From contig NZ_CP010054.1 of the NCBI RefSeq assembly GCF_000801315.1, forward strand, positions 3,286,001 to 3,350,000: 64,000 nt of DNA, given 5' to 3'. This DNA comes from Hymenobacter sp. DG25B. GTDB lineage: Bacteria > Bacteroidota > Bacteroidia > Cytophagales > Hymenobacteraceae. Numbering within the stretch: the stretch's first letter is position 1; each line of letters begins with the position of its first letter. The notes beneath the pieces are model-generated. The model saw only the letters and a list, made by a program, of their open reading frames with translations, was not told the DNA's origin and ran no database searches. This document shows positions 63,101-64,000 of the stretch, piece after piece. The position numbers and the translations under genes were made by a program.

Positions 63101-63133
63101 TTCCGGATCCTGGATGAGCAACTGGCCAAATAG
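60113..63133 (+). CDS. M1 family zinc metallopeptidase with long C-terminal barrel-like region
   Basis: Exported protein of 1006 residues from the ATG at 60113 (a second ATG at 60122 is equally possible). Signal peptide ends SYAQS. The M1 catalytic region has [10 protein letters not shown], the zinc motif [27 protein letters not shown] near residue 365 and NTYYHQRVL. The last 350 residues are strand-rich ([28 protein letters not shown]) and resemble an outer-membrane barrel, a known feature of some Bacteroidota M1 proteins. Substrate unknown. It overlaps the next gene by 20 bases. Confidence 0.9.
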   Translation: [1006 protein letters not shown]

Positions 63134-63725
63134 CGCGGGCAAACGCCTGCTTTCCCTAATGCTGCTGGCAGGGCTCCTCGGCGCTGCCAGCAGCTGCGGT
63201 ACGGACTATGCTAACCTGCCTACTTTCTCGGCGGAGCGCAAGCTGCTGCAGGTAGTAGTGGAGGTGCCGGCCGGCACTAACCACCTGCAGTACTTTGATC
63301 CGGCTACGCAGGAATTCCGGGCCATGCACCGGGCGGGCTTAGAGCAGGTAGTGGAATACCTCCCCTGTCCCGGTAATCAGGGCTTTATACCGGGCACCCG
63401 GGCAGCGGGCTCCGAGTTGCCCATGCAGTCCCTGGTGCTGGCAGAAACCCAGGCGCAGGGCACTATTATGGAGGTGCTCCCTTTGGCGCTGCTTACGCTG
63501 GATGACAATGGCACGCTGAAAAATATTGTGGTTACCACTCCTGCCCGCCCAAGTCAGCAGATTTTGCCCAAAGTGGAATCCTGGCAGGATTTGACAAGGC
63601 AATACCCAAGTGTGCGGGAAGCGGTGCGCCAGTGGTACCAGCATCAGGGCCGGGCCGGCGAAATCCGGATAGTGAGCTGGAAGGATGAACGGGCAGCCGA
63701 GCAGGCCGTGAAAGGTGCTATGTAG
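63114..63725 (+). CDS. pyrophosphatase-fold lipoprotein lacking most catalytic residues
   Basis: Exported lipoprotein of 203 residues; the signal ends LGAASSCGTD, a good lipobox. The mature part follows soluble inorganic pyrophosphatase: VEVPAGTNHLQYFDPATQEF, YLPCPGNQGFIPGTR, QSLVLAETQAQGTIMEVLPLALLTLDDNG. The metal-binding loop DGDPxD is replaced by SELPMQ, and the Lys and Tyr of the active site are also changed (LQYF, NQGF). It is therefore unlikely to be an active pyrophosphatase. The start overlaps the M1 gene by 20 bases, so translation is probably coupled. It may be a binding or regulatory partner of that protease. Confidence 0.7.
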   Translation: MSNWPNSAGKRLLSLMLLAGLLGAASSCGTDYANLPTFSAERKLLQVVVEVPAGTNHLQYFDPATQEFRAMHRAGLEQVVEYLPCPGNQGFIPGTRAAGSELPMQSLVLAETQAQGTIMEVLPLALLTLDDNGTLKNIVVTTPARPSQQILPKVESWQDLTRQYPSVREAVRQWYQHQGRAGEIRIVSWKDERAAEQAVKGAM

Positions 63726-63750
63726 CCGGCCGCTTACCAAAGGCACAAAT

Positions 63751-63784
63751 AAAAAGCCCCGCCAGGAATCTGGCGGGGCTTTTT
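63751..63784. terminator. bidirectional intrinsic terminator
   Basis: Perfect 15-bp arms AAAAAGCCCCGCCAG and CTGGCGGGGCTTTTT with a GAAT loop. It lies between the lipoprotein gene and the convergent partial gene at the right edge. Confidence 0.93.
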
Positions 63785-63811
63785 GTATAGGAGAAAGGCG
63801 TTGCGAAACGA

Positions 63812-64000
63812 CTACTCGATTTTGTTCATGCGCTCTTTCACTGCTTCCAGCGATACGCGCATGTTAACAATGTCGGCCCGGGCAGCTTCCTGCTCTTTCA
63901 GGTTCATGTCAATCTGGTTGTTGTACTGCTGCAGTTCGGCAGCGTTCTGCACCAGCTGCTGCTGAATCTCCAGCTTCTTAACCTTGTTCTTCTCGATGTC
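63812..64000 (-). CDS. C-terminal end of a coiled-coil protein (partial)
   Basis: Open reading frame reaching the window edge, 62 residues visible before the stop at 63812-63814. The sequence is a continuous charged heptad-like helix: KKLEIQQQLVQNAAELQQYNNQ, NLKEQEAARADIVNMR, SLEAVKERMNKIE. Strand composition and the terminator next to it make it a real gene. Function cannot be told without the N-terminus. Confidence 0.7.
   Translation of the reverse strand, partial: DIEKNKVKKLEIQQQLVQNAAELQQYNNQIDMNLKEQEAARADIVNMRVSLEAVKERMNKIE

Overview
The window looks like a chromosome segment from a high-GC Bacteroidota, most probably a Hymenobacter-like member of the Cytophagales. The assignment rests on protein style and sequence signals, not on a marker tree. 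The signals are a type IX secretion (T9SS) sorting domain on the 22583-24217 product, a PorE-like OmpA/propeller protein at the left end, a BlaI/M56 pair, MlaD- and LptD-like envelope proteins, DUF5916 and DUF6702 proteins, and the Bacteroidota -7 promoter motif TAnnTTTG in front of several genes. Almost all of it is ordinary chromosomal housekeeping and envelope biology. No tRNA, rRNA, CRISPR array, transposase or prophage was found.

Layout: 0.3-9.4 kb holds an OmpA/PD40 protein, a DUF6702 protein, rseP, dxr, a GreA-like protein, an EEP-family hydrolase, a GH3-family protein and OsmC. 9.5-15 kb holds dnaA, a 5'-nucleotidase split into two genes and an outer-membrane barrel protein. 15.1-19.2 kb holds both methylmalonyl-CoA mutase subunits. 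19.2-21.4 kb is a patchy accessory segment: an AT-richer DUF4145 gene, a decayed copy of a nearby gene, an unknown membrane protein and the intact copy. 21.4-32.6 kb holds a metal-dependent hydrolase, a T9SS cargo protein, an ankyrin protein, an HEMGH metalloprotease lipoprotein, a YitT protein, a CoA-type Nudix hydrolase, a propeller protein, meaB and an M61 protease. 32.7-38.7 kb holds a DUF5916 outer-membrane protein and the BlaI/M56 pair with three operator-like palindromes. 38.7-48.1 kb holds folB, a DivIVA protein, a WD40 protein, a phosphopantetheinyl transferase, a redoxin, a SirB1-like protein, DUF3703, GNAT, and a small AT-rich island with a gene broken at a nine-base homopolymer, then an acyl-CoA carboxylase beta subunit. 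48.1-64 kb holds MlaD, an amidase, LptD, panB, CreD, an RluA-type synthase, a desaturase, the rpsP-rimM-trmD-rplS translation block, an M1 peptidase, an overlapping pyrophosphatase-like lipoprotein, and the C-terminal end of a coiled-coil gene.

Functional links: the two mutase subunits, the MeaB chaperone and the carboxylase beta subunit fit propionyl/methylmalonyl-CoA or branched-chain catabolism, though they are scattered. RseP, LptD, MlaD, the amidase and CreD serve the envelope. The least explained material is a dispersed family of intergenic palindromes with TGTCAT...ATGACA ends (seven copies in several sequence classes), two apparent homopolymer frameshifts, the pyrophosphatase-like lipoprotein that has lost most catalytic residues, and the double repeat module at the end of the M56 sensor. 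No clear new defence or mobile system was found.
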